64,000 nucleotides of DNA from Bacteroidia bacterium (GCA_030428705.1 JAUIDI010000010.1:49500-113499), one strand, 5' to 3'; shown: positions 43,384 through 52,795, counted from the first letter of the stretch. Notes: generated from the letters alone by a model not told the origin. Numbers and translations: made by a program.

Positions 43384-45819
43384 ATGAAGAAACTTTTACT
43401 CCTACAAAACACTTTGTCCAAATTCTTTTTCGTTGTTTGCGCATTAACCGCATTTTCCATGAATGCGCAGTTAAAAAAAGACTTTGCACCGAGGTATTCT
43501 GAAACTTTGAACGGTGATTTTACCATGATCGCCAATAATGTGCTATCGAGACACGCGACCAATAATTATGACGGTACCGAAAGCAACCATGATTTTGATG
43601 ACAATATTTTTGTCGATATCGATACCGATCCGACGACCTTTAATTCAAGTAGCGCCAATCTGGCCAACCCGGCTCCTGGCAATTCATGCTTGACCATTGA
43701 ACGCGTATTTTTATATTGGTCGGCCGCCGACAAGGAATATGAAGTTGACGGCGGTGGTAATGTGCTTGCCGGAGACGGAGGCCCAGAACCTGCTTGGAAC
43801 TACAATGAAATCAAAATGATGCTTCCGGGTTCTACGACCTATGACGCAACTTTGATGGCAGATGAGGTCATTTATCGAGGTAGGGACGAACATTTTGTAA
43901 ATGATCCTTATATATGTGTAAAGGATATTACAAGTTGGGTACAGAACCTGAACAACCCTTTTGGCAAATACCAAATAGCAAACGTAAAAGCGACCGAAGG
44001 TCGTCTACTGGGTCATGATGGCGGAAATGTAGGAACATCTGGCGGGTGGCAGATTGTCTTTGTTTATCAGAGTCCGACCTTGCCCCAAAAGAACATTACC
44101 TTATTTGACGGATATGCTCACATCACGGCCAGCCAAAATAATTTTGACGTGACTTTTAACGGCTTTCAGACCGTTCCGAACGGACGTGTCAAAGCCAACA
44201 TGGTTATAGGGTCATTTGAAGGAGACCGCGGCATTAGTCAAGATCAATTGTTGATTTTCAATACAAATGGTGTTTGGGAACCGTTAACCACGCCTATGCG
44301 TCTTGCCGATAACTTTTTCAACAGCTCGATAACCACAAACGGCTCGGATTTCCTTGATAGAATGCCGGCCAGTACCAATACGCTCGGGTACGATGCTTCT
44401 CTTTTCGACCTTGACAATAATGCCAATAGGTTGATAACCAACAATCAAACCTCTGCAGTAATCAGAATGACATCGAACCAAGAGACGTACGGGCTATATC
44501 TTTTGGGTATGGCAGTTGAAGTCTGGGAACCTTCGTTAAACCAGTTGGAACTGTACGCCATGGCTTCAAATGAGAATCCCAGGGCCGGAGAGACCATTCA
44601 AATCTATTTGGATGTCGCCAATACCGGTAATGACAATATTCGTGATTTGACCTTTGTTACAACAATCCCTCCGGAAATGGAATTTGTTTCCGTTGAACCA
44701 TTGCCCTCCGAAATAACCTATAATTTCGATTCAAATACCCGGGAATTGACCTTCATGGTCGCTGATGGGTATACCGATGTGTCGGGAACGCCTTATACAA
44801 TTCAATATGCGTTGCGCGTTCAGGATGATTCGTATTTTGGAAACCTCCCTGCATGTACTTTTGAATCGAGTTCACAAACGATGGCCTCATTTTCGGGTGA
44901 AATAAATACCACGCCAAAAACCGAGTACAGTTCATTTACCTTCGACGATTGTGGTATAGGAAACGAAGATGCTACCATAATCTCAATAAGCATAACAGAT
45001 ATTCAAGCACCAACTTTTGACGGAGAATTGCCCGCGGATATTACCGTCGAATGTGACGAGGTGCCCGACCCAGCCGTTTTGACCGCTACGGACTACTGCG
45101 ATATGAATCCTATTGTAACCTTTAACGAAATGGCGACCAACAATCGTGATTGCGGAACCGGTTACGAGATTACAAGAACTTGGACGGCCACCGACAATAG
45201 CGGAAACAGCTTTACGCATACCCGGATTATTACGGTCAATGGAAATCCATGTTTGATGGACGTCGAGGCTCCGGTTTTTGTAGAGGAACTTCCCATGGAT
45301 ATTACGGTAGATTGTGATAACGTTCCAGATGCGGAAATTTTGACCGCCATTGATAATTGCGATATGGATCCCGAGGTAACTTTCACTGAAACGGCCACGA
45401 ACGACCGTGATTGTACCACCGGATATGAAATTACAAGAACATGGATTGCCACGGACGATGCCGGCAACCAAACAACACATACCCAAATTATTGTCGTGAA
45501 TGCCGATTTGCCCTGTAGTATTGATGATTTGATAGTGTCAAAGACAATTACTTCGAATGGCGACGGCATAAATGACATGTTCGAGATAACCGGTCTTGAG
45601 GCCTGCAATTACATCTATCAATTGAGAATATTTAACCGATGGGGCAATATAGTATACGAATCGAACGATTATAAAAATGACTGGGGCGGATTTGCCCCTA
45701 ATAATTCCCTTGGGAATTCAGGTATGCTACCTTCTGGAACTTATTATTATATCATCGGTTTTAATAATACAGAAATCAAACCGATCAACGGGTATATTTA
45801 TATTGGATCCAATATTTAA
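43384..45819 (+). CDS. T9SS type B secreted adhesin (SprB-like, HYR repeats)
   Basis: An 811-residue secreted protein with a signal peptide (MKKLLLLQNTLSKFFFVVCALTAFSMNAQ). The first about 370 residues form an N-terminal domain. Next comes a DUF11-like Ig module (ELYAMASNENPRAGETIQIYLDVANTG), two similar HYR-like repeats with paired Cys (ITVECDEVPDPAVLTATDYCD; ITVDCDNVPDAEILTAIDNCD), each ending TGYEITRTWxATD, and the type B C-terminal signal (ITSNGDGINDMFEI; LRIFNRWGNIVYES; LPSGTYYYII). ATG 43384 starts the signal peptide. A SprF-like gene follows by 4 bp. Confidence 0.92.
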   Translation: MKKLLLLQNTLSKFFFVVCALTAFSMNAQLKKDFAPRYSETLNGDFTMIANNVLSRHATNNYDGTESNHDFDDNIFVDIDTDPTTFNSSSANLANPAPGNSCLTIERVFLYWSAADKEYEVDGGGNVLAGDGGPEPAWNYNEIKMMLPGSTTYDATLMADEVIYRGRDEHFVNDPYICVKDITSWVQNLNNPFGKYQIANVKATEGRLLGHDGGNVGTSGGWQIVFVYQSPTLPQKNITLFDGYAHITASQNNFDVTFNGFQTVPNGRVKANMVIGSFEGDRGISQDQLLIFNTNGVWEPLTTPMRLADNFFNSSITTNGSDFLDRMPASTNTLGYDASLFDLDNNANRLITNNQTSAVIRMTSNQETYGLYLLGMAVEVWEPSLNQLELYAMASNENPRAGETIQIYLDVANTGNDNIRDLTFVTTIPPEMEFVSVEPLPSEITYNFDSNTRELTFMVADGYTDVSGTPYTIQYALRVQDDSYFGNLPACTFESSSQTMASFSGEINTTPKTEYSSFTFDDCGIGNEDATIISISITDIQAPTFDGELPADITVECDEVPDPAVLTATDYCDMNPIVTFNEMATNNRDCGTGYEITRTWTATDNSGNSFTHTRIITVNGNPCLMDVEAPVFVEELPMDITVDCDNVPDAEILTAIDNCDMDPEVTFTETATNDRDCTTGYEITRTWIATDDAGNQTTHTQIIVVNADLPCSIDDLIVSKTITSNGDGINDMFEITGLEACNYIYQLRIFNRWGNIVYESNDYKNDWGGFAPNNSLGNSGMLPSGTYYYIIGFNNTEIKPINGYIYIGSNI

Positions 45820-45823
45820 TTAT

Positions 45824-46729
45824 ATGAGACACATTAGGAAACATATTTTTGTATTGGCTTTAGGTTTCACTTTGTTTTCAAGTGCCCAACAATTACCACA
45901 ATTTACCCAATATGTTTACAATACGATGTCGATAAACCCGGCTTATGCAGGCAGTAGGGAGACATTGAATGTTACCGCACTCCATCGCAACCAATGGGCT
46001 GGTATTGATGGTAATCCGACTACAAGTACACTTTCAGTGCATACACCGATCAGGTTTAGCCGGGTCGGCCTAGGCCTGTCTTACATCAATGACCGGCTAG
46101 GGTTCGAAAAGACAAATTACATTTATGCCGATTTTTCATATACGGTACCAGTAAGTAGCGAGGTCAATATGGCTTTTGGATTAAAAGGCGGTTTCACCAA
46201 TTATCGCTTGGAAACCCCTGATGGGAACGACCCCTTCTTTTCGGGGGGATTTACAGAATGGAATCCCAATTTTGGGGCAGGCATCTATATCAGTTCGAAC
46301 AAATGGTATATCGGGGCATCTTCACCTAGAATTTTGAATACCGATTTGAATGAAGGGGAATTCGCCGCCTTGGAGCGAAATAGTTATTATGCCATTGGGG
46401 GTTATGTTTTCGATTTGGGCAAAACCACTAAATTTAAGACCACGGCCATTATGAAATATACTAATGGAGCTCCTGCCACATACGACATCTCTGCCAATTT
46501 TCTACTTTTTGAAAAGTTCTGGATCGGGGCATCTTATCGCTTTAACGATGCAGATAGTTTTGGGGTGGTCATGGATTATTCTATTTCCAATTCCTTTAGA
46601 TTAGGGTATGCCTATGACCAACCTACGGCTACTTTTAGGCCCTATTCAGGAGGCACCCATGAGGTAATCCTCATTTACGAGCTTTTCAATAGACGTATCG
46701 GAGGCCTTAAATCTCCTAGATATTTCTAA
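45824..46729 (+). CDS. PorP/SprF-family T9SS outer-membrane protein
   Basis: A 301-residue beta-barrel protein. A signal peptide (HIRKHIFVLALGFTLFSSAQQ) precedes the family signature LPQFTQYVYNTMSINPAYAGSRE, then repeated amphipathic strands end in a hydrophobic strand with Tyr and Phe. In Flavobacterium, SprF is needed for secretion of the adhesin SprB encoded beside it. Here the 4-bp gap to the type B adhesin suggests a dedicated pair. The upstream in-frame start at 45677 is inside the adhesin and is rejected. Confidence 0.93.
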   Translation: MRHIRKHIFVLALGFTLFSSAQQLPQFTQYVYNTMSINPAYAGSRETLNVTALHRNQWAGIDGNPTTSTLSVHTPIRFSRVGLGLSYINDRLGFEKTNYIYADFSYTVPVSSEVNMAFGLKGGFTNYRLETPDGNDPFFSGGFTEWNPNFGAGIYISSNKWYIGASSPRILNTDLNEGEFAALERNSYYAIGGYVFDLGKTTKFKTTAIMKYTNGAPATYDISANFLLFEKFWIGASYRFNDADSFGVVMDYSISNSFRLGYAYDQPTATFRPYSGGTHEVILIYELFNRRIGGLKSPRYF

Positions 46730-46765
46730 AAATAGTGTTGGGAAACAAACTGAATTCCTTGACAT

Positions 46766-47194
46766 TCATTTTAAGAGAATGTCGAAAAAATAGCTATTCG
46801 ACCATTTTGAAGCGATACCATTATCCGGAACGAGAAGTGCCCGAACTCTTAGACCATCAAGAAATCCATCATCCAAAAACTGGATATCAATATTCTTCTC
46901 GACCATCATTTTAGACTTTTTCGCACATACATGAACAGTAGTATGGGCCAGCAATTTTAATTGATCGGGGGCTTTTGAAAAAATTATATCGGCTGTATCT
47001 TCAAACAAAATGGTTGATTGATCGATTCTTCCCATATTTTCATAAATAAAAAAATGGAGTTGATACCGAAATCCCGATTTTACTTCCTTTTTATCGAACT
47101 TTAGTTTTGATCTGGCAACAATGCCTTCGTCAAAACGATAGTCAAAAGAACATTTATCATTGAGGGCAAGTTTTACAAACTTGACTTTTGCCAT
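46766..47194 (-). CDS. Hypothetical protein, 142 aa
   Basis: A soluble protein without a signal peptide or recognised domain. It contains FVKLALNDKCSFDYRFDEGIVARSKLKFDKKEV and a beta-rich centre (YQLHFFIYENMGRIDQSTILFED) ending SNSYFFDILLK. It stands alone between the SprF-like gene and mscS. Its codon use resembles the neighbours, and no other frame here looks coding. The function is unknown. Confidence 0.55.
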   Translation of the reverse strand: MAKVKFVKLALNDKCSFDYRFDEGIVARSKLKFDKKEVKSGFRYQLHFFIYENMGRIDQSTILFEDTADIIFSKAPDQLKLLAHTTVHVCAKKSKMMVEKNIDIQFLDDGFLDGLRVRALLVPDNGIASKWSNSYFFDILLK

Positions 47195-47303
47195 TTAAAA
47201 CCCGATTAACTTGAGATAAAAATTAAAGTGGTCAATTCCTTCTAAGAGAAAGGACGGAACGATTTACCATCAATTCCGCCCCTTCAGCAAAAACAACAAC
47301 CAA

Positions 47304-48131
47304 TTATTTCTCTATTTCTACTCTGTTATCGACCACTTCTTTAATGGGAATTATGGTCTTGCCTTCGTTTGTTTTTAGCGTAATGCTAATGTTATCTATA
47401 GATTCTATAGTGCCTTTCACACCGTTCACCTTAATCTTGTCTCCTAAAACATAGGTCTTACGTGTATAAAAAGTTCGCAACAAGTCGGCGATGACATCTT
47501 TGGATCCCAGACCAAAACCAATGGACAATGCCAAAAGAAATGAACCCAGTATGATGGTAACATTATTAGTGATAATGGTAGTATCGACTCCTGCTTGGTT
47601 CAACGCCGTGACCGTTATGAAGACCAATATCAGGTAAAAAACGATGTTGCCGATAATTTTTGAGCCGCTTAATTCAAATGATTCGAACACTCCTTTCACA
47701 GCCTTTTTAATAAAATTGGCAATGTAAAGTCCGATCATGAAGAGCGCTATGGCACTAAACAATTTTGGCAGATATCTAAGAAGATTTCCAATTTCCGACG
47801 AGATGATGTTCCAATTCATGATGTCGGCCGCCACGATCAAGAAAACCAAGAACATGAGCCATTTTACAAAACTCAGGATCACTTTTGAGACCTTGAAGTC
47901 TATGTCATGATTACCGAACAAATCGGTCTCGTTAATCTTTTCGGTAAGCCGATCGACTTTTACTATCTTCAAAAGTTTTTTCAGAATCAATAATATCACT
48001 CTGGTAATCAACCAGCCTATTAGTAAAATGAGTATGGCTCCAACAATATTCGGTAAGGTCGAGCCAATATTCTCTCCCATAGTACTAAGTGATTCTAAGG
48101 TCAGGTCTTTCCATGCGTTAATTGTTTCCAT
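47304..48131 (-). CDS. Small-conductance mechanosensitive channel (MscS family)
   Basis: A 275-residue inner-membrane channel that opens on osmotic downshock. Three to five TM segments: IVGAILILLIGWLITRVILLILKKLL, IVLSFVKWLMFLVFLIVAADI, and the pore helix IILGSFLLALSIGFGLGSKDVIADLL, where the Gly/Ala packing is typical. The beta domain follows with YVLGDKIKVNGVKGTIESIDNISITL. It lies 24 bp after a 65-codon gene and an ECF sigma gene on the same strand, probably one transcript. Confidence 0.9.
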   Translation of the reverse strand: METINAWKDLTLESLSTMGENIGSTLPNIVGAILILLIGWLITRVILLILKKLLKIVKVDRLTEKINETDLFGNHDIDFKVSKVILSFVKWLMFLVFLIVAADIMNWNIISSEIGNLLRYLPKLFSAIALFMIGLYIANFIKKAVKGVFESFELSGSKIIGNIVFYLILVFITVTALNQAGVDTTIITNNVTIILGSFLLALSIGFGLGSKDVIADLLRTFYTRKTYVLGDKIKVNGVKGTIESIDNISITLKTNEGKTIIPIKEVVDNRVEIEK

Positions 48132-48155
48132 AAGTTGTCGTTGATTAGTGTTACT

Positions 48156-48353
48156 TCAGTTATACTTGTTTTTGTCTTTGGTTTTTAAAAATTGTGTCAA
48201 GGTAGAAGGATAATTATTTGTTACGAGAAAAGTAATATCCATCAATAATTTGGCCGTCGCCACATCATCCATGACCTTCTGCCTCATTTCTGACGGAACT
48301 TCCCTAATGGAATCTTCCAATTCTTTAAAAGGATTATTTTTTGTGTTCGACAT
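48156..48353 (-). CDS. Small protein next to ECF sigma factor, 65 aa
   Basis: A 65-residue soluble, mostly helical protein (NPFKELEDSIREVPSEMRQKVMDDVATAKLLMDITFLV) with a Lys-rich tail. It begins immediately after the sigma stop (no gap) and before mscS. I recall similar small genes in this position in Flavobacteriaceae, but not any function. No TM, so it is not a classical membrane anti-sigma factor. It could be a soluble sigma-binding protein; that is a guess from position. Confidence 0.6.
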   Translation of the reverse strand: MSNTKNNPFKELEDSIREVPSEMRQKVMDDVATAKLLMDITFLVTNNYPSTLTQFLKTKDKNKYN

Positions 48354-48926
48354 CTATCCTAATTTATTATATGCTACTATTACTTTGCTCTTGGCCCTTT
48401 TCAACCTCATTTTAATGGCGCTTTCACTTACATCTAAAAGACCGGCCAATTCCCTTACCGGCACTTCATCTTGATACTTCAAAAGCAATAGGGATTTGTC
48501 TTCTGAGGGAATGATCTCCAGTGCTTTCCTCAACTTTGACACTTTCAGTCGAAGTAGCGTTTCTTCAGGCACATGGATCAAATAGGTATCATCGTTCTCA
48601 TCAATTGCCTTGGCCTTATCGCTAATTTTGCGCTCCCTGTTTCTATTCACGTGGTTCGCACAAAAGTTATAGGTAAAAGAATACAGCCAGGTAGAAAATT
48701 TAGATTTGCCCTTAAAAGTTCTGAGTTTGACAAAGAGCAATAAAAACACATCTTGGGTAAGGTCCTTGGCTTCGTCCTCGGTTCTTGAAAAACCAAAGCA
48801 CTTATTATATACTATTTTGGCATACCTATCGTACAATTCCCCAAAAAAGAAAGGATTGTTGTCCTTCACCACTCTTTCGACAAGTTCTTCGTCAGAGAGG
48901 GTATCAAGAAGATCTGCGGTATTCAA
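48354..48926 (-). CDS. ECF-type RNA polymerase sigma factor
   Basis: A 190-residue sigma factor. Region 2: FFGELYDRYAKIVYNKCFGFSRTEDEAKDLTQDVFLLLFVKL to STWLYSFTYNFCANHVNRNRERK. Region 4: DKSLLLLKYQDEVPVRELAGLLDVSESAIKMRLKRAKSKVIVAYNKLG. The apparent start is TTG 48926. Downstream, and apparently co-transcribed, are the 65-residue gene and mscS, which suggests envelope or osmotic stress control. Confidence 0.9.
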   Translation of the reverse strand: MNTADLLDTLSDEELVERVVKDNNPFFFGELYDRYAKIVYNKCFGFSRTEDEAKDLTQDVFLLLFVKLRTFKGKSKFSTWLYSFTYNFCANHVNRNRERKISDKAKAIDENDDTYLIHVPEETLLRLKVSKLRKALEIIPSEDKSLLLLKYQDEVPVRELAGLLDVSESAIKMRLKRAKSKVIVAYNKLG

Positions 48927-49032
48927 GGTCGCTTTAGGTTTGGTTGTTTATTATATTTAGACACCGAATTTTTTAAAAAGTCACCATTATATTTCAAATT
49001 TTTTTAAAGTAGGCTAAACTCTGCATATTCAA

Positions 49033-49040
49033 TATCTTTG
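49033..49040 (+). promoter_or_regulatory. -7 element for the lipoprotein gene
   Basis: TATCTTTG, exact TAnnTTTG match, 16 bp before ATG 49057. No TTG at 17-23 nt. Confidence 0.4.
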
Positions 49041-49056
49041 ATAAAAACCTTGAAAA

Positions 49057-49737
49057 ATGAAAAAGTACCTATTAACGACCGTTTTACTGGTATGCGCGGC
49101 TATTGCATGCAAAGAAGAAAAGAAAGCCGAAACCGCCGTGCCCCAAAAAGAGCTTTCCCTATTGGAAAAAATAGCTTTTGCCAACGGGTATGAAAATTGG
49201 AAAAACGTCAGCGAGCTTAAATTCACATTCAACGTAGACCGGGATACATCACATTTTGAGCGTACATGGAGCTGGAAGCCCAAGACAAACGATGTTACCA
49301 TGGTATCGGCGACCGATACCGTTTCGTACAATCGGAAACAAATGGACAGCATTGCGGAAAAAGCAAACAGTAATTTTATCAACGATAAATACTGGTTATT
49401 GGCCCCTATCAATATTTTATGGGATGAAAACAATATAACCCAGGAACATTCGACCGAGACGGAAGCCCCCATCAGCAAAAAACCGATGCAAAAATTGACC
49501 GTGGTGTACGGAAATGAAGGAGGTTACACTCCCGGAGATGCCTATGATTTTTATTTCGGTAATGATTACATCGTTCAAGAGTGGGTATTTAGAAAAGCAA
49601 ACCAAGCCGAACCTTCAATGGTTACATCATGGGAAGATTATGTCGAAAAAGGAGGGCTTAAGATTTCTCAAACGCATAAGATGCCAGAAGGAAACTTCAA
49701 ACTCTATTTCACCGATATCGAGGTGAAGACTAACTAA
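49057..49737 (+). CDS. Lipoprotein of unknown function, 226 aa
   Basis: An exported lipoprotein: MKKYLLTTVLLVCAAIACKEEKK has a lipobox with Cys at about 18, followed by charged residues. The body (KIAFANGYENWKNVSELKFTFNVDRDTSHFERTWSWKPKTNDVTM ... KLTVVYGNEGGYTPGDAYDFYFGNDY ... EWVFRKANQAEPSMVTSWEDY) looks beta-rich with many Trp and Tyr and recalls lipoprotein-carrier (LolA-like) folds, but I cannot assign it. Its stop overlaps that of the MFS gene by 4 bp on the opposite strand. Confidence 0.78.
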   Translation: MKKYLLTTVLLVCAAIACKEEKKAETAVPQKELSLLEKIAFANGYENWKNVSELKFTFNVDRDTSHFERTWSWKPKTNDVTMVSATDTVSYNRKQMDSIAEKANSNFINDKYWLLAPINILWDENNITQEHSTETEAPISKKPMQKLTVVYGNEGGYTPGDAYDFYFGNDYIVQEWVFRKANQAEPSMVTSWEDYVEKGGLKISQTHKMPEGNFKLYFTDIEVKTN

Positions 49738-50882
49738 CCTCTTCTATTTCCAAGTATACCGGTCGCCAAGAGTACGATTATGGCACAGACCAGAAGTACC
49801 ACAAAACTTGTGATCAACGAGTAACTGTCGGCCAAAAAGCCCAAAATCGGAGGTGCCGCCAAAAAGCCTGCATAACCAGTGCCGGCAATAAAAGCAACCC
49901 CTTGAGAGGAGTCGATACCTTTTACATTGCCCCCGATACGAAAAAGTTCAGGAATTATGACCGAGAAGCCAAGACCTATAAGGCCAAAACCGATTATGGC
50001 CAAGAAAGTAAAAGTGCTCAATACCGCAATATGACCGGCTATGGCAACAAGACTCCCCAAGGCCACGATCTTTACCGAACCGATTTTCTGGCTGATACTA
50101 TCTCCTAAAAACCGTCCAGTGGTCATGGTAATGGAAAACGCCAAAAAACCGGTTCCCCAAAGGGCTTCAGGTGCCAAACTGATCTCCTTCAAAAAAAGTC
50201 CGCTCCAATCGACAATGGCTCCCTCGCCTCCCATCACCATAAAAGAGACGATACCGATGACCAACAAAGGTTTGAATAGTTTGAGGCTGAAGGGTTCTTT
50301 TTCAACGGGAGCAGCCGTAATATGGAAGTAATTTTTATGCAAAAGATAATTTATTATCAATACGGCCGCTACCACTAGGGTCATATGTAAAGCGGGATTA
50401 CCAAAAAAAACGATCAGAAAACTTCCCAGACCGGCCAGTACCCCGCCCAGACTGAAAAATCCATGGGCAGCTGACATGAAGTTCTGTTTATCCTCCTTTT
50501 CAAGTTCGGTAACCAGAGTATTCATAGAGATATCGGTAAAACCATTCGAGGCCCCAAAGAGAAAGAGAGACCCCATCAAAATATAGTAATTCGTTGCAAC
50601 GAGTGGCAATAAAGCGGTAAAACTACAGAGCAGTACGCCATACCAGGTCGCCTTGCCTACACCAAGTCTGTTGATAATCTTCGCCGCAATAGGGAACACC
50701 GTAAAAACCCCCAAAGAGAGAAAGAAAATAGCGATTCCCAATTGCGATTTGTCAATGCCCAGATTTTCTTTTACCGTAGGGATATAGATAGCCCAGGTAC
50801 CGAACCATATATTGAGGCTGGCAAACACCCAGGCAGGGGCAAAATACCGTGGGTTCGAAAGAATAAGTCGGAGTGATTTCAT
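49734..50882 (-). CDS. MFS transporter
   Basis: A 382-residue inner-membrane carrier with about 12 hydrophobic segments, resembling the YbjJ/FucP-like branch of the major facilitator superfamily. The start at 50882 (MKSLRLILSNPRYFAPAWVF) is chosen; a Met at 50906 would add eight residues. It lies 49 bp downstream of kynU on the same strand, so it may move a kynurenine-pathway compound, but the substrate is not visible from sequence. Confidence 0.88.
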   Translation of the reverse strand: MKSLRLILSNPRYFAPAWVFASLNIWFGTWAIYIPTVKENLGIDKSQLGIAIFFLSLGVFTVFPIAAKIINRLGVGKATWYGVLLCSFTALLPLVATNYYILMGSLFLFGASNGFTDISMNTLVTELEKEDKQNFMSAAHGFFSLGGVLAGLGSFLIVFFGNPALHMTLVVAAVLIINYLLHKNYFHITAAPVEKEPFSLKLFKPLLVIGIVSFMVMGGEGAIVDWSGLFLKEISLAPEALWGTGFLAFSITMTTGRFLGDSISQKIGSVKIVALGSLVAIAGHIAVLSTFTFLAIIGFGLIGLGFSVIIPELFRIGGNVKGIDSSQGVAFIAGTGYAGFLAAPPILGFLADSYSLITSFVVLLVCAIIVLLATGILGNRRG

Positions 50883-50931
50883 TGAAATAGCATAATCGCG
50901 GGTCAAAGCTAGTCAAAACAGTTGCTACCAA

Positions 50932-52206
50932 CTAACTGCTTTTTGTCAATATGCCCTCTTTTAAAATCCCTCCGAAGTTGTACATATCCTCATAAGAACA
51001 ATAAAAAGGTGCCGGGGCCAAACGAATGGCATTAGGCTCGCGCCAATCGGTTATTACCCCTTGTTTCATCAAATAATCAAAGAGTGTTCTGCCTTGCCCA
51101 TGAAGAAGGACCGATAATTGGCAACCACGGTCTTTGGGGGTTATTATTTCAAAGGAACCCCCGACCTCTTTATCTACTTCGAGGAGAACATATTCAAGGT
51201 AAGCGACGATGGTATCACGCTTTCGGATCAATGCATCAATTCCGACTTCTTCGAACATTTGCAACGATGCCAAATAGGGTGCCAAAGAAAGTACTGGCGG
51301 ATTGCTTATTTGCCATGCATCTGCCGTTTGCATGGGTTCGAATTCAGGTTTCATCAAAAAGCGGGTATCTTTTTTGGTGCCCCACCACCCTTCAAATCTT
51401 GGAATATCATCTTTTCCCAAATGTGCTTCATGAACGAAAACGCCAGAAGCATTCCCCGGCCCGCTATTCATATATTTATAACTGCACCAGGCAGCGAAAT
51501 CCACCTTCCAGTCATGAAGTTTCAATTCAATATTACCTACCGCATGCGCCAAATCCCAACCAACCATGGCTCCGACCTTTTTTCCTGCTTCCGTTATGCG
51601 TTTCATATCGAAGACTTGGCCATTGTAGTAATTGACCCCTCCGATAAGGACAAGGGCAAGCTCGTCGCCCACCTCCTCGATTTTGTCAAGTATATCCTCC
51701 GTGTGCCAAAAATGTTCTCCCGGCCTTTTCTTTAGTTCGACTATGGCGTGCGAAGGGTCAAGCCCGTGGAACCTGACTTGGCTTTGTAGCATATACTGAT
51801 CTGACGGAAACGCTTTTTCCTCACATATAATTTTGTAACGTTTTGCGGTCGGACGATAAAACGAGACCATCAGCAGGTGCAGGTTCACAGAAAGTGTATT
51901 CATAACCGATACTTCTTTCGGCTCTCCACCCACCACTTTGGCCAACGGTGCGGCCAGTCTTTCATGGTAGTCCCACCAAGGCTTTTCGGCTTCGAAATGA
52001 CCTTCTACGGCCAATGCCGCCCAGTCGTCCATTATTTCGTCGACAAATTTTCGGGTACGTTTGGGCTGAAGACCAAGGGAATTTCCTGTAAAATAAATAA
52101 CGTCCTCGCCATCTATCTTAGGGAAATGGAATTCGTTACGATATTTGCCGAGTTCATCGGTTGCATCCAATTGTCGTGCAAATGACAACGTATTTTCAAA
52201 TCGCAT
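50932..52206 (-). CDS. kynU: Kynureninase
   Basis: A PLP enzyme that splits (3-hydroxy)kynurenine into (3-hydroxy)anthranilate and alanine. The 424 residues contain YFTGNSLGLQPKRT near residue 38, MNTLSVNLHLLM, and GWDLAHAVGNIELKLHDW with the Asp that pairs with PLP. The PLP Lys lies in WCSYKYMNSGPG (near 245), and PIARFEGWWG is read here as PRFEGWWGT. With kmo it forms two steps of tryptophan breakdown. Confidence 0.94.
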   Translation of the reverse strand: MRFENTLSFARQLDATDELGKYRNEFHFPKIDGEDVIYFTGNSLGLQPKRTRKFVDEIMDDWAALAVEGHFEAEKPWWDYHERLAAPLAKVVGGEPKEVSVMNTLSVNLHLLMVSFYRPTAKRYKIICEEKAFPSDQYMLQSQVRFHGLDPSHAIVELKKRPGEHFWHTEDILDKIEEVGDELALVLIGGVNYYNGQVFDMKRITEAGKKVGAMVGWDLAHAVGNIELKLHDWKVDFAAWCSYKYMNSGPGNASGVFVHEAHLGKDDIPRFEGWWGTKKDTRFLMKPEFEPMQTADAWQISNPPVLSLAPYLASLQMFEEVGIDALIRKRDTIVAYLEYVLLEVDKEVGGSFEIITPKDRGCQLSVLLHGQGRTLFDYLMKQGVITDWREPNAIRLAPAPFYCSYEDMYNFGGILKEGILTKSS

Positions 52207-52272
52207 ACAATAAATTTATCCCAAAATTACAACTTCACCAGCGATATTCTGAAGGGTTTTTCGAAGTGTGGA

Positions 52273-52737
52273 TCATTGAATACGCATTTCGCTAATGTGC
52301 TTTTTGAACCCCATTTTTTCATAGGCCCGTATGGCTGAAAGATTATTCTCATAAACCGTTAAACGTATTTCTTTCAATCCTTTGACTTGAGCCCAATCCT
52401 TTAATTTTTCAATGATTTTGGCATTTACCCCTTTCCCCCTGAATTCGGGGTCCACATACATAAGGCCGAGATAGGCATAGGTCTTATGGTCCAAATAATG
52501 TCGCGCCTCTTTTTCCATACCGATTCCACAACCGATCGGTCGACCATCGACTTCAGCAATGAGCAGGATAGCTTGCCCATTCGACATCAGCTTTTTAATA
52601 TCATAATAAGATACAGGGTCTTTTGCTATCGTTGGATCATATTGACGTTCCCAAGTGACGACTCCTTGTTGAAACTCAAGTAGGGTTTGCACATCTTCGG
52701 GCCGAGCCTCACGTATCAGAATATCTTGTTCGAGCAT
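52273..52737 (-). CDS. GNAT-family N-acetyltransferase
   Basis: A 154-residue acetyl-CoA-dependent acetyltransferase. It starts MLEQDILIREARPEDVQTLLEF, with the acetyl-CoA motif A as YVDPEFRGKGVNAKIIEKLKDWAQ (R/Q-x-x-G-x-G/A) near residues 97-120 and the AIRAYEKMGFKK motif B near the end. ATG at 52737 is used instead of the earlier one at 52755. The acceptor is unknown. The gene is divergent from the O-methyltransferase gene. Confidence 0.88.
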   Translation of the reverse strand: MLEQDILIREARPEDVQTLLEFQQGVVTWERQYDPTIAKDPVSYYDIKKLMSNGQAILLIAEVDGRPIGCGIGMEKEARHYLDHKTYAYLGLMYVDPEFRGKGVNAKIIEKLKDWAQVKGLKEIRLTVYENNLSAIRAYEKMGFKKHISEMRIQ

Positions 52738-52774
52738 GAAAATATTTAAAGACAAAAGATAGCATATAAATCTA

Positions 52775-52782
52775 TATTTTTG
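52775..52782 (+). promoter_or_regulatory. -7 element for the O-methyltransferase gene
   Basis: TATTTTTG, exact TAnnTTTG match, 13 bp before ATG 52796. No matching TTG. Confidence 0.35.
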
Positions 52783-52795
52783 AAAAAATCAGGGT

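Noticed and set aside
46761-46783. GACATTC/GAATGTC hairpin between the SprF-like gene and the next gene
   Set aside because: No T-tract on either strand and it overlaps coding sequence, so it was not called a terminator.
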